A DNA stretch of 64,000 nt. Origin: Schistocerca nitens (lineage: Eukaryota > Arthropoda > Insecta > Orthoptera > Acrididae). This document shows, in pieces, positions 11,440 through 22,455 of the stretch (its first letter is position 1; every line of letters begins with the position of its first letter). The stretch spans positions 619,867,000-619,930,999 of the forward strand of contig NC_064617.1 in NCBI RefSeq assembly GCF_023898315.1, in the 5' to 3' direction. Under the pieces are notes generated by a model. The model was given only the letters and a program-made list of their open reading frames with translations. It was not told the DNA's origin and did no database searches. Both the position numbers and the translations under genes were made by a program.

Positions 11440-12400
11440 TTTGCCTTCAAAATGCATCTGTAATGGATAAGCGTTCTAAGCAAAGAGATGTCATTGAGTT
11501 CCTTGTCAGGGAAACCAGAGTATTACAGACATTTATAGGGGACTTCGTGGGTAGCAAAAGTACGGTGACTCGTTGGACGAGGCGACTGTCGTCATCGCAG
11601 TAATGTGGTGCAGACCTGTCCATCTCCCGCGTGCCTGTCGACCTCACACAGCTATGACTGTTGTAATGTTTGAACATGTGGACACTTTGATTCGAGGTGA
11701 TCGATGGATCACAACTAAATACTTACCTGCACAACTGAACGTCCCTCCTGGTAATGCTCATAGATTCGTCCAGGTTTCAGTACTCAAAGGTTTGAGCCAG
11801 CAGGGTTCCTCGCAGTCTAACAGAAGACCATGAAGAGCTGCGAAAGTCTGTCTGCGCGAAATAGCTTCCGCATCACCAGGCTGATTATAACAAGTTTGCC
11901 ACAGGCCATGAAACGTGGGTTCATCACTCCGAACGGCAATCCACCGAGTGGCGCCTCACCACGACTCCTCCAAAAAGAAAGTTCAAAGCCGCACTCACAG
12001 CCGTTGAAATCTTGGCGACGGTCTTCTTGGTCTCTGGAGAGGTTATTCTGTTTAATTTCCTCCCTCATGGTGCAACGATCAAGTCTGATATGTATTTTTC
12101 TACCCTCAGGAAATTGGAAAAACGACTTCCACGTGTTCATCGCCACAAAAATGCAAGAGCTTCTCTTTCTCCATAGCAATGCAAGACGTCACACAAGTTT
12201 TAGCACCGGAGAGGAGCTTACAAACTTCCATTGGACAGTTCTTCCCCACCCGCCCTATAACCCGGATCTAGTACCTCCCGAGTTCCGTCTGTTTGGCCCA
12301 CTGAAAGATTCACTCCATCGGAAGCAGTACGTGGATGTTACTGAGGATATTGATGCAGCAAGACGTTGGTTTCGTTTCTGACCACTAAAGTGCTACCATG
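11440..12400 (+). pseudogene. Mariner-like transposase pseudogene
   Basis: Starts near an ATG at 11461 with MDKRSKQRDVIEFL. The C-terminal half lies in the ORF 11830-12381: HSNARRHTS (catalytic HDNARPHT block with the Asp lost to Ser), FHWTVLPHPPYNPDLVPPEFRLFGPLKDSL (third catalytic block), then the decayed end. Several frame changes separate the helix-turn-helix region from the catalytic region. Loss of the second aspartate alone would inactivate the enzyme. Confidence 0.8.
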
Positions 12401-12799
12401 CGGACATACAGGCCCTTCCAGTAAGGTGCCGTAAGTTCATCGTATTGAACAGAGATGAAGTTGGGACGCGGATCTGTAGCCAAAAGAGTGGTGAATAATA
12501 CAGGGTAGTGGAATGAAACCTAAATTTTTTCCGAAAAAAAATGTGTCACATTACTTACTGAACGAACCTCGTAGCATCAGTGAAACAGTTCTGCAGGTAC
12601 CAAATATCACATTTCTTATGCTTCATTTCATCTCATTCACGTACGAGGAATAATTCAAAATTTTACATATAAGTGAAGAATAACATAACATAAGTGTTGC
12701 AAACATGTACAGCTAGCTGTTAGTCAGTAAGCAAATGCACTTCCATTCTAATTGTGTTTAGATTAGCAGTATGGATTAGTGCGCTCTCCAGCCAATAGA

Positions 12800-13870
12800 T
12801 GACACCACTTTTGGCATGACTCAATGTTGTTACAACTTATCGCTTGGTGTTATTGCAAAGCAAAGGTGGATGTGCCACTCTGCTTTTGCAGCAATGAAGC
12901 ATGGCGATCTGCAATCGATTCTTTGCTGTCTGAGGGTGTACCAGGAGCTCAATTCCTTGAAGACCTTCAGCCCAGTGCACCCGCTGTGTATACCAACTGA
13001 CTGAACAATCCAGATTGGCCGATAAGGTGTGCAGGGCGAGGAATGATGAAGAATGCAGTGACAGCTACTACTGATGACAAAGTTGAGCAAATTCTTGACC
13101 AGATCTCGAATGCCCCTGTTAATGAGGAGACACGTTATTCATTGTTCTGAATATGACATGATCGATAAAAGGCTCAGGTTTCGTAAAGGCTGTGTAAGCT
13201 GAGTTCCAAAACAACTCGACGAACAGAACAAGCGCAGTCATATGAGAATCCGTCAGCCGCTACTGGATTACCGTGCAAATGAAGGTGAAACATTGTTGAA
13301 ACGAATCAGCGCTTTGGATGAAGCATGGATTAATCGCTTTAAACCAGAGAACAAATGCCAGAGTGTGGAATAGAAAAACCAGATCTCCAGCCAAAAGGAA
13401 ATTCAAGAGTCGACCCTCTGCAGGAAAAGAGATGGACACAGATTCTTTGGAATGTACAAGGGCTGTTTCTGTAAAATTACCTGCAAAGGGCGCCAACATT
13501 AAAGAGTCATCGTCACAATTAGATTTTTTTTTCAGTTGAGGACTGCAGTTTGAAACAAACGTCGAGGCCTATTGTCTACCGGCGTTACTTTTTGCAAGAG
13601 AGTGCTCGTCCACATATCGCCACCCACACCATTCAAATTCTTCAGTATATGCCTTAGAGAGATGTCAGATCCTCCATATTCTCCTGATCTCGGCCAGTCA
13701 GATTTTCATTTGTTCGGACCAGTTACAGATGGCTGAAGAGACAGTCGATTCATCTCAGATGAAGACGTGAAGGAAACAATGCATACGTGTCTTAATGTTC
13801 GGCAGAAAACCTTTTTTGTTCTTGCTTATTGGAAAGCTCGTGTAACAATGATCCATGCGCACTGAAAAGC
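12800..13870 (+). pseudogene. Mariner-like transposase pseudogene (second family member)
   Basis: Recognisable fragments in order: 'VPKQLDEQNK' linker, 'DEAWINRFKPENK' (the TGDETWVHHYTPESK block), a 'KKFK..PSAGK'-like stretch, then 'DPPYSPDLGQSDFHLFGP' around 13670-13725 and the 'DEDVKE' end. Stops and frameshifts occur throughout. It follows the previous mariner in the same orientation but differs in sequence, so it is not a simple duplication. Confidence 0.78.
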
Positions 13871-14065
13871 AGGCTGCCTATGTTAAAAACTAACGTGCTT
13901 GTAAAGCCTGTAATATTCTAATAACACATTAGAAAAACGTTATGTAGACACTTTATGATTTATCCTATAATTAGAGAACTGGATCTTTCAGCTTTTACAA
14001 ACCAACTGAAACTGTCAATGATTGTATAGAATACTAGAGAGCTAAGCAGCAAGTGACAAAGAGTC

Positions 14066-14252
14066 CAAATGGTTCAAATGGCTCTAAGCACTATGAGACT
14101 TAACATCTGAGGTCATCAATCCGCTAGACTTAGAACTACTTAAACCTAACTAACCTAAGGAAATCATATACATTCATGCCCGAGGCAGGATTCGAACCTG
14201 CGACCGTAGCAGCAGCGCGGTTCCGGACTGAAGCGCCTAGTACCGCTCGGCT
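14066..14252 (-). repeat. tRNA-derived SINE, family A
   Basis: Minus-strand copy with 'gaggcaggattcgaacctgc' and 'ggttcaaatggctctaagca'. The tRNA-like 5' end is slightly truncated. No clear target duplication. Confidence 0.92.
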
Positions 14253-15299
14253 GTTGAAGAGTGTGTTGCTCCGCAGAATTAAAGGAGGCGACATGAGCGA
14301 CAGCAATAACACAGTTACCACTCTTAACGTACTTCAGCCGATAATTTGTTGTTAATGTTCAAGAAAAAAATGCCTTTAATGTCTGTAATCCAATGATCCG
14401 AAGAAAAAAAAGGTGAGGAGTCTGCCAGTTCACAGTCACCGAGATCGAGACGGTTCGGTCACAATTTCAACTTACTATCAGAAAAAATTCATCCGCGCCA
14501 TCTCGACATGAAGGCAGCAATGAGGAGCCTCATCTCAGAGTTTAACGTAGCATCCATTCAAATGGCAGACCAAAATAATATACAGAGGAAAGAAAAATTT
14601 AAGAATTGTTAAATTACGATCAATTTGGTGTTATAGCAGTTAAAGGAATAAGTACTGACGTTGTGCTTGACAACGGAAGTAAGACAGAAGAAAAATCAAG
14701 ACAAGTCCGTAGGGCTTTGTCAGCCTAGGAAAAGTAATCGAAAATTTACAATGGTGTAAAATATTCGAAATATTCAGAAAAGTAGTGTAGCTCATTCAAG
14801 TTTTGATAAGAAATCCATGTTCGAAAATGTATTGTTTGGATATAAAATAAGTTTGAAGGTCATATCACTTGGAAACTTTCTGCTTCACGGTAGCCGCTCA
14901 AACTGAGAACAGGGCATCGTCGTCAGTATTTACGACATCACGTAACATTTTCGCCCGACTACAAAAACGGCACCGAGAAACTGGTACGTTTGCAACGAGT
15001 AGGGTTGATTATGATGCTTCACGAAAGCATCGCGCTCTCGACTTTTCAGAGGTCATCCTTCCTCAGGAAAAAGAAATTAAGAAGACTAATACTCGAAACG
15101 ATGTGTAGCCAATAGGCTCCTCGAACACACAGGTGTGTATGTACCGTGAAACGGGATATTTGAGATGGATTCGATCTTCAAACCTGTTTTACATGCACAC
15201 GTATCAACAGTTCCCGCTTTACAACACCTAGATGCCTGTAATAGAAATTATGCAACACCATGTAGAGATAGGCGTGTAGAGTACAAAGTGTAGAAGAAC
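14253..15299. other. No recognisable gene
   Basis: AT-rich; the 79-codon ORF at 14869-15108 has no motif that I can assign. Confidence 0.5.
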
Positions 15300-15720
15300 C
15301 AGGAGGCTAAATTAAGAACAGAAGATCAGGAAAGAAGCGCTCGGAATGCTGTTCAGTCTATACATCGAAGAAGCAAGGACAGAAGGAAATGAAAGCTTAA
15401 TGAGAGATTACAATTCAAGTAGAAATGAAATATGCACGACAAGATTCGCTGACGAGATTGCTGTTATCAATAAAAATGAGGAGGATTTACGGACCTTACT
15501 AGATGGAGTAAACAGTCTAATGACCATACGCTACGAGTAAGGGTAAACCGAAGAAAGGCAAAACTATCAATGAGAAGGATAAACGAAATTAGTGGTAAAC
15601 GTAACACTAAAATTAGGGAACAGGAATCGGACGAAGTGAAGAACAAAGCTAGCAGCAAACTAGCACAGGCAAAAAGGGCGCTCTAACCAAAAGATATCTA
15701 CTATTATTAAACACCGACCT
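15300..15720 (+). pseudogene. RTE-like LINE reverse transcriptase fragment
   Basis: The translation contains MLFSLYIEEA (block before the RT catalytic site) and TTRFADEIAVINKNEEDL, the catalytic box with FADE where FADD is required. A linker to the 'thumb' follows in broken frame. It is the same kind of LINE as at 38745-41790 and 27923-28835. Confidence 0.75.
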
Positions 15721-16039
15721 TGAGCAAGAAATGTTTGAGAACATAAACAGGGTGAGTCATTTAAGATGTAACACTCCTTTTATTTCGTGAACTCTTTCAC
15801 GTATCGGAACGCGGTTTTCGGCAAATGATAGAGCGTCGATAGACACGCACTTTTTTGTTTGGTTGGTGCTTTTAGCACTGGTATCAACGGAAATATTAAA
15901 GCAATAACGTTTTTTTTTAAATGGAACCATATACTTCAACTAACTGCATTCGATAGTCCTTGAGAAGACCATTATTGTGATATAGCATTCGTTAATGTCG
16001 ACGCTGAAACCTGTCGTAAAAAAGACAGAGAAATATCCC
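15721..16039. other. No recognisable gene
   Basis: Short AT-rich spacer before the next transposase pseudogene. Confidence 0.45.
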
Positions 16040-17140
16040 AGAATTTGAGAGCACGGTGCCCGGAAGCGGCGTTAGCTCTGCAGAGCTCTCGTGCTACGCA
16101 GGGTCAGAACGTCAACACATTTGGCCCGTTTACTTGTCTACGCTGCAAGCTGCTCATGTACGCCAATGAGGAGAAGTTGGATGTACTAGTTTTATGCTTT
16201 GAATGCAAAAGAATTGCCGTAAAAACAATATAGCGATACAGGGTTACCTATCAAGACCGCCAATGTCCGACACAGCAGGTAACTGCACGAATTATTAAGA
16301 CGATAGTACGGCCAGGCTGCTCGAACGTAAAAAAGAGAACAAGAAAGAAGACTGCACCTGACAGAGAACACGAAGAAGCTGTTCTGGCTACGAAGCTAAT
16401 GAATCCGCACAGTGGTACGAGACACATTGCCAAGCAATGTGGAATCAACTCGACGAGTGTAATTCGCATCCTTCATCGACAGAATTTCCATCCGTACATC
16501 AGCCATCGACGACCGTGATTTCGAACGTCTTACAGAATTTTGTCGGTTTGTTCTTCAGCAACTGAGAGACGACCCTACGTTTTCCTAATGTGTGCTCTTT
16601 ACCGATGAAGTAACGTTTAATAACCACGTTAATGTAAATTTGCATAACACGTCGAAGATCGACAGTGGCTTCGTCTGGTGCAACATCAACGGCCATGGAG
16701 AGCAAATGTATGATGTGGCATCATAGGAAATTACATTATGGGATCTTCCTTCATCTCAGGCGTTCTAAATGGACATTCGTACGCTCACTTTCTGACTAAC
16801 ATTCTACCGGTTGTTCTAGAAGAGGTGCCACTGGATATTTGACAGTGAATGTGGCTGCAACACGACGTTGTTCAGCTCACTCGTACCGTCTTGCAACGCA
16901 AATGGTGAATGAGAACTTTCTGGACATTGGATAGGACGAAATTCTGTTGTCAAATGGCCTGCGAGATCCACCGATTTGACTCGTCTCATTTCTTTCTTTG
17001 GGGAGCGCTCAAAGATGCAGCCTATGACGAAGCCCCAACTACGGCTTACGATAAGTGTCGTCATGCCCTACCATGGGGATTACAAATGTGCCTTTCAGTC
17101 CATGGTCCACACTTTGAACAAATGCTGAAATGAAGGATAA
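16040..17140 (+). pseudogene. Tc1/mariner-superfamily transposase pseudogene
   Basis: Reads RQCPTQQVTARII, KLMNPHSGTRHIAKQCGI (helix-turn-helix), then a 'FTDE.TF' block (first catalytic Asp) near 16600. It continues with the GSSFISGVLNGHSYAHFL, LPVVLEEVPL and LWGALKDAAYDEAP pieces. Order and wording match the 7080-8440 pseudogene on the other strand, so both derive from one family. Several stops and frame changes. Confidence 0.8.
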
Positions 17141-17855
17141 AGTTATTTTTCTGGAAGACGAAACTAAGTTATGTCATCTAGGCGGTTTCCAAACCATTTT
17201 TGGAAATTGTTTATTTACTTTTATTTGTGTACGAAATCGCAATGCAGTGTCAAATAAGTCGACAGCGTATATTGCATGTAGCTGGTAACTCAGTCATTAT
17301 GCGCTTCCGTTCTGCATGAAACGACGTTTTGTTGAGGAGAATATTTACTTTTCTATGTACAGATGGTCACCAAAGTAGTTTTAGTAAACAGTTTAGTTCA
17401 ACTAAAGTAGCCAACGTGATACACTTTAGAGCAGTGTAGGTAGAGACATTTGTGTGACAGCATGTATTTTACCCCTAAGAAGCACCCGGCAACGTACAGG
17501 AAAATTTAGGTCAAGCCTTCCTTCTAACAATTACGTATTTAATACAGTAGTTGCTTTCTGCAGCGTATAAGATCTCTTTATTTTTGAAGAATGAACAGTT
17601 GGTTTCTCGGTTTCAACTCACGTAAATCTGGGAGGATACACAGATGTGAAATAGTTTTCTAAGCCCATCGTGATACACTAGATTCTAGCCTATGTCGTAT
17701 TTCCATAAACAGCATTCGCAGGTGATTAGTAAGTTGGTTCAGGGGGAAATAAGGCTTTCTCCTCGCAGCGCAGGCCTAACTTACAGTAAGCAACTACGCA
17801 GCCTGGTCCGACACGACCGCTTGGCAGTGGTGCTTGGCTGGGCTAGCTGGGCTGT
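17141..17855. other. No recognisable gene
   Basis: AT-rich spacer; nothing assignable. Confidence 0.5.
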
Positions 17856-18078
17856 TTGGAGGAGGAGACCTGACAGCGAGGTCATCGGTCTCATCGGATT
17901 ACGGAAAGACGGAGGGGGAAGTCGGCCGTGCCCTTTGAAAGGAACCATCCCGGCATTTGCCTGGAGCGATTTAGGGAAATCACGGAAAACCTAAATCAGG
18001 ATGTCCGGACGCGGCATTGAACCGTCGTCCTCCCGAATGCGAGTTCAGTGTGCTAGCCACTGCGCCACCTCGCTCGGT
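17856..18078 (-). repeat. tRNA-derived SINE, family C
   Basis: A well-preserved minus-strand copy. On the + strand it reads 'gaggtcatcggtctcatcgg', 'gtgccctttgaaaggaacca', 'gatttagggaaatcacgg', 'cattgaaccgtcgtcctccc', and ends in 'tgcgccacctcgctcggt', the complement of the tRNA-like A box. It lies directly against an RTE-like LINE fragment. Confidence 0.9.
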
Positions 18079-18079
18079 C

Positions 18080-18300
18080 ATATTTGGAGCACAACATTGC
18101 ACGAGACTAAATGGGTGGGCCATGGGAAAACTGGTGAAAAAGAATTCGAAGGGTTTGAGATGTGGTGCTGTAAAATGTTGTTGATACTTAGATGGGCTGA
18201 TAATGTAAGAAATAAGACGGTTCTCTGCACCACCGGAGAGAAATAGGAACTTTCGTTAAATATGGACGAGAATCTGTGACAGGACGATAGGACAAGTGTT
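18080..18300 (+). pseudogene. RTE-like LINE C-terminal fragment
   Basis: The translation KEFEGFEMWCCKMLLILRWADNV, then RNKTVLCTTGEK, matches the segment 'EAFDMWCYRRMLKIRWVDHITNEEVLNRIGEK' seen in the intact frame at 28026-28751. Confidence 0.75.
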
Positions 18301-18374
18301 GAGATATTAGGTACTACAGTGCAATGTAGAGAGTAAACACTGTAGGGAAAAACAAAGGACGGGACTAAATCCCA

Positions 18375-18584
18375 AAAAAAAAAAAAAAAAAAAAGGTTCA
18401 AAGTGGCTCTGAGCACTATGGGACTATCTCAGGTCATCAGTCCCATGGAACTTAAAACTTACACCTAACTAACCTAAGGACATAACACACATCCATGCCC
18501 GAGGCAGGATTCGAACCTGCGAACGTAGCGGTCGCGCGGTTCCAGACTGATGCGCCTTGAACCGCTCGGCCACCAGCAGCCGGC
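18375..18584 (-). repeat. tRNA-derived SINE, family A, with TSD
   Basis: Full-length minus-strand copy with a long tail (20-odd A on the + strand). Flanks 'gactaaatccca' (18363-18374) and 'gactaaatctca' (18585-18596) are a 12-bp target duplication with one mismatch. Confidence 0.93.
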
Positions 18585-19029
18585 GACTAAATCTCAATTG
18601 AGGACGTTAGGTGCAAGTGATATTATGAGATGAGGAGATTCGAAGTGAAGAGAAATTCGCTATGGGCCCCATTAAAAAAGAAAAAAGTTAAAATGTTGCT
18701 ATTATGATTCTTATAGCTACTGTTCCGCATATTTCAACTACAAAACTGTTCTTTCGGAATAAGAACACCTGTGTTGATGATTCTCATTTTTAGTTCGGAG
18801 TTTACGTTCTAATGCGCCAATTTTTTCTCCCTGCTGAAAGAGTAGTGACTGTTTTACGCAGTATATTGATTGGCGTGCAGCAGTTTTTACGGTTTGTCAT
18901 TACATGTTATGGTTATTTAACATATGATCGTCGTAAAGTCAAGCATGAAAATCATTTCAATCAGTGAATATTTTATTCCTTACATATGTTAGACATTTCA
19001 GCTCCCACCCCACTGTATATATTACAGTT
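18585..19029. other. No recognisable gene
   Basis: AT-rich spacer without assignable features. Confidence 0.45.
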
Positions 19030-19710
19030 ACACGCAGTACATAAATAAAGGGTTGGAACCTACATAGTGGCAACTATTTATTCACAATCGATACAAAAGA
19101 GTTACAAGTTTGCACCTATTACTATCCTTCAAAGTAGGCACCATCGTTGTGTAGAATTCGTGGCCGGCAATGTGGAAGGCGTACTATACCGTTAGCAGAG
19201 CCTGTTCTGTTGATGATGAGAATGGTGCGGTCTACATTTATGGTGATTCTCGTGTACGACTATGATGGTGTTATCCTAACGCATTACGTTCCTCCATGGC
19301 AGACCGTCAATTCACAGTATTACTGTTCGTTTTTGGAGCATCGCCTGCGACCAGTTTTGCGAAAGATACTGCGAAACTTTCTGCGCAGCCCACCCATCAT
19401 TTTGCACGACAGTGCGCGGGCGCATACAGCACAAGCTGTGGCCGCTCTGTTCGGTCAGTGGGACTGGGAAGTAATGTACCACCCAGCATACTCCCCGGAC
19501 TTAAGTCCCTGTGACTTGGATTTGATTCCGAAAATGAAGGAAGCACTTCGTGGCACTCGCTTCAGAACTGTTCCAGAGATTCAACAGGCAGCAGACCACT
19601 ACATTCGCACCATCAACAGAACAGGTTGTGCTAACGGTATACTAGTCCTTCCACATCGCTGGCAACCAGTTCTACACAACGCTGGTGACTACTTTTAAGG
19701 ACAGTAACAG
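19030..19710 (+). mobile_element. Fold-back mariner: transposase end plus inverted copy of its own 3' end
   Basis: The right part, 19240-19698, encodes a mariner catalytic domain: VILTHYVPPWQTVNSQYYCSFLEH, IILHDSARAHTAQ (Asp kept), YHPAYSPDLSPCDLDLIPKMKEALRG (third Asp kept), ending LHNAGDYF-stop. The left part, about 19050-19210, is the reverse complement of the same 3' end. Its complement reads 'caacagaacaggctctgcta' and 'attctacacaacgatggtg', against 'caacagaacaggttgtgcta' and 'gttctacacaacgctggtg' on the right. The element is therefore head-to-head, with the N-terminal half deleted. The first ~30 codons of the 183-codon ORF translate the inverted arm. Confidence 0.85.
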
Positions 19711-19911
19711 GGCCGGCCGCTGTGGCCGTGCTGTTCTAGGCGCTTCAGTCTGAAACCGTGCAACCGCTACGGCCGCAGTTTCGAATCCTGACTCGGGCAT
19801 GGATGTGTGTGATGTCCTTAGGTTAGTTACGTTTAAGTAGTCCTAAGTTCTAGGGGACTGATGACCTCAGATATTAAGTCCCATTGTGCTCAGTGTCATT
19901 TGAACCATTTT
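19711..19911 (+). repeat. tRNA-derived SINE, family A
   Basis: Plus-strand copy starting 'ggccggccgctgtggccg' immediately after the fold-back mariner and ending 'catttgaaccatttt'. No target duplication is obvious. Confidence 0.93.
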
Positions 19912-20440
19912 CTAGCAATTTTCCAATAAATATCCTGGGTTAGAAATTCGTCTGTGCTACGATAGTTCATTTAACACTAAAATCAATTGGTTAATCGTTT
20001 GAATTGTTCACATTATCTAAGCAGGTTTTTGTTCACAAATCAGTAACTCTGAAGCATTGGTTGTTCTAGACACCATATTAAAAGCTACATGACATCAATA
20101 TTGTGTACCCACCACCTTTGACAAAAGTATCCGGTTAGAAAGATGGAAGTTTATAGTCAGAACGTTTTACAGAAATAAATTTATAAGCAAGAGTTATGTG
20201 AATAGACCGAAGTGGGTTTCCAGTAGATTAAGAATATCATTCAGGGATTAGTAATGAGATAAAACTACGTGTCTGAATCTTTCGTGACGGATCCGAAAAA
20301 TGTCTGATGCCATAAAGCCAAGTGAGAATGAAAGGCAGTGCTGTTACGTATTTTGTTTATTTTTTATAGGCGATCTTATCAAATATATGGTAACTAGAGG
20401 AATTCTGGATAATTCACAGAATTATGAAAGAATGGAAAAA
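19912..20440. other. No recognisable gene
   Basis: AT-rich upstream flank of ALP gene 2; nothing assignable. Confidence 0.45.
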
Positions 20441-20448
20441 GAAAATGC

Positions 20449-20548
20449 ATCTCGTCTCAGATTCTTATAGTAAGGAGAGTTCATCAAACTCCAGTAGCAA
20501 ACGCTGCACGAGAGGCGTTGTACGTGGTAGATGGTTAACCACAAAAAA
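20449..20548. repeat. ~100-bp direct repeat, copy 1
   Basis: Shares 'tatagtaaggagag', 'tcatcaa', 'gctgcacgaga' and 'ggttaaccacaaaaaa' in the same order and spacing with 21289-21388. The pair flanks the putative promoter and first exon of ALP gene 2. Origin unknown; possibly a repeat family fragment. Confidence 0.8.
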
Positions 20549-20746
20549 GTCACTGACTTATGCTGGTATCGACCGAAAGCCAGAGAGTATTGTTAACGAA
20601 AGAATGCTGAATACTAAATACTTAGCGTTCACCTCCTGCGTTGGAAAACAGTCTTAGAGCACTGCAGCATACAATTACTCTCTTGTTGGTAAACTGCGCT
20701 TGGGCAAGAACGAAAGGAGAGCCGAAAGAACGTGACGCAACGCATT

Positions 20747-20752
20747 TCAGTC
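20747..20752 (+). promoter_or_regulatory. Candidate initiator (TCAGTC)
   Basis: TCAGTC fits the arthropod initiator consensus TCA(G/T)T(C/T) and lies 44 bp upstream of the ATG at 20793, in a locally GC-rich stretch. No DPE match was found at +28. Position and consensus only; no expression evidence. Confidence 0.35.
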
Positions 20753-20792
20753 GCCCGCGAGCCGAGCTGCCGATTGCCGCGAAGCAGCCGCC

Positions 20793-20853
20793 ATGGCGAC
20801 CCGTACCGCTTTCCTTCTGTTAATCCATCTGGTGTTTGTATCTAATATGCAAG
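20793..20853 (+). CDS. ALP gene 2, exon 1 (signal peptide)
   Basis: The ATG sits in a perfect Kozak context, gccgccATGG, preceded by a GC-rich leader. It encodes MATRTAFLLLIHLVFVSNMQ: a basic residue, a hydrophobic core and a polar end, i.e. a secretory signal peptide. The exon ends at a strong donor 'ggtaagtgg', one base (g) into the next codon. That phase fits the acceptor at 23863 and, through it, the ALP exon at 52515. Insect ALPs are secretory-pathway proteins, so a signal exon is expected. The link to the ALP core is inferred from strand, order and phase, not from a transcript. Confidence 0.7.
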
Positions 20854-21288
20854 GTAAGTGGACAAAGCCCCTATCAAGATAAAACACCTGTATTTGTGGT
20901 TTCATCTCTTATTTTTAACGATCTTGTTTCTGAAAGCGTTCGTTTCTATACTCTACTGGTATCCGATCCTCAACAAAATAAGTATAGTGTTTTGCGCATA
21001 AATTGCAAGAAAGAAGCAAGATCATCAATTTCATGGCTTGTAACCACTCGCTGGAAACCATAACAGCAGGAAAATATCGAGGAGTAAGCGCCAGGAACAA
21101 TCATACAATGTTGTAAATACATGCCAGACTGAGATTCATTGAAAGAATCTTAAGAAAATGGCACTCATTCGGGAAACAGGTAATTCATAAAACTGCATCT
21201 TCCGCCGATTATTGCATCTGCTCATCAGACTATGTTCCTTACCAAGTAAGGTTAACAGAGGAGATGGGAAACAGCCAGGAAGAGCACT

Positions 21289-21388
21289 CAGTATCGTCTC
21301 CAATTCGTATAGTAAGGAGAGCTCATCAACTTCCAGTGGCAAAGGCTGCACGAGACGTGTTGTATGTGATGGAGGGTTAACCACAAAA
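21289..21388. repeat. ~100-bp direct repeat, copy 2
   Basis: Second copy of the unit at 20449-20548, about 840 bp downstream, in the first intron of ALP gene 2. Confidence 0.8.
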
Positions 21389-22079
21389 AACTGTCGCGAA
21401 GACAGAGGCAACATATTAATTACTCCAACTCAGATTCAGCCAACTCACATTCTATGGGTATCTGCTTCATTACGAGCATTTACCGTCGTTAATTCAGAGT
21501 TCTCTTTCTCTAAAAGCTTGTTTATTTCTGTATTTGTTTTAATCAAAACCATAAACTGCCCTCGGAATAATTGCAATGGAAACTTTCTCTATAACGGATA
21601 GTGAAATTAAGCCAAGGTGAACTATAACCTAAACAATAAAACAAATTACACACACACTATAACACTGAATATGCCATGTTTTGTGTTTCATTTAATGTAT
21701 TTCATCATTTAGGCCCTATATTTTCGAAGCATTCAACCGGATGTTTTCTGGAACATGTGTTGCAGTAGTAAACAGTTTCCCTTTCACCACGCTTTGCCTT
21801 CCTGTCAAAGAAGTGTGGGTGCTTTGATAATCTCTCCTCACCATCTGAAGTAGATGGTCTTTCCTCTCTGTTGCGTTTATGTCCCGCACATTTCCAACCA
21901 AAGCTTTCAGAAGTGTCACTCTCTACCTCTTGTAACTCAACTTCAGTGTCTGGTTGGAAGTAGAATCTAGATTGAACAGAATGAAGCTGGTGACCAATGC
22001 TTCCTCCAACACCAGAAAACATCTTACGCCATAATTTTCTTGATTCCCTGATGAAGCTGTAGAATGCACAGCTCTGGTC

Positions 22080-22112
22080 ACTACTACTACTGCTACTACT
22101 ACTACTACTGCT
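22080..22112 (-). repeat. Trinucleotide run encoding polyserine
   Basis: Imperfect (CTA/CTG) trinucleotide repeat which on the minus strand codes for the serine run of the piggyBac-like ORF. Confidence 0.9.
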
Positions 22113-22250
22113 TATATGCTCTGCATGTTCATCTCCGACAATTTCTGTACTTTCACCTTCACTGTCACTGAATTTGGAGCTGAAATTACAGTTGTCATAG
22201 CTCAGATCACTCATATCACTAACATTTTCATCCCATAGCTTAAGTATAGC

Positions 22251-22455
22251 CCGCATCTCGTGGTCGTGCGGTAGCGTCCTCGCTTCCCACGCCCGGGTTC
22301 CCGGGTACGATTCCCGGCGGGGTCAGGGATTTTCTCTGCCTCGTGATGGCTGGGTGTTGTGTGCTGTCCTTAGGTTAGTTAGGTTTAAGTAGTTCTAAGT
22401 TCTAGGGGACTTATGACCACAGCAGTTGAGTCCCATAGTGCTCAGAGCCATTTTT
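22251..22455 (+). repeat. Chimeric tRNA-derived SINE, family D, with TSD
   Basis: The head is a different tRNA-like sequence ('gtggtcgtgcggtagcgtc' A box, 'gggtacgattccc' B box). The tail is that of family A ('gtccttaggttagttagg', 'gtcccatagtgctcagagcc'). Flanks 'gcttaagtatagc' (22238-22250) and 'gcttaagtattgc' (22456-22468) are a 13-bp duplication with one mismatch. Confidence 0.92.

Noticed and set aside
11830-12381. 183-codon intact host ORF
   Set aside because: Its second half is a mariner catalytic end with a lost Asp; the first half is out-of-frame transposon sequence.
19147-19698. Intact 183-codon transposase gene
   Set aside because: The first ~30 codons come from an inverted copy of the element's own 3' end and the N-terminal half is deleted.
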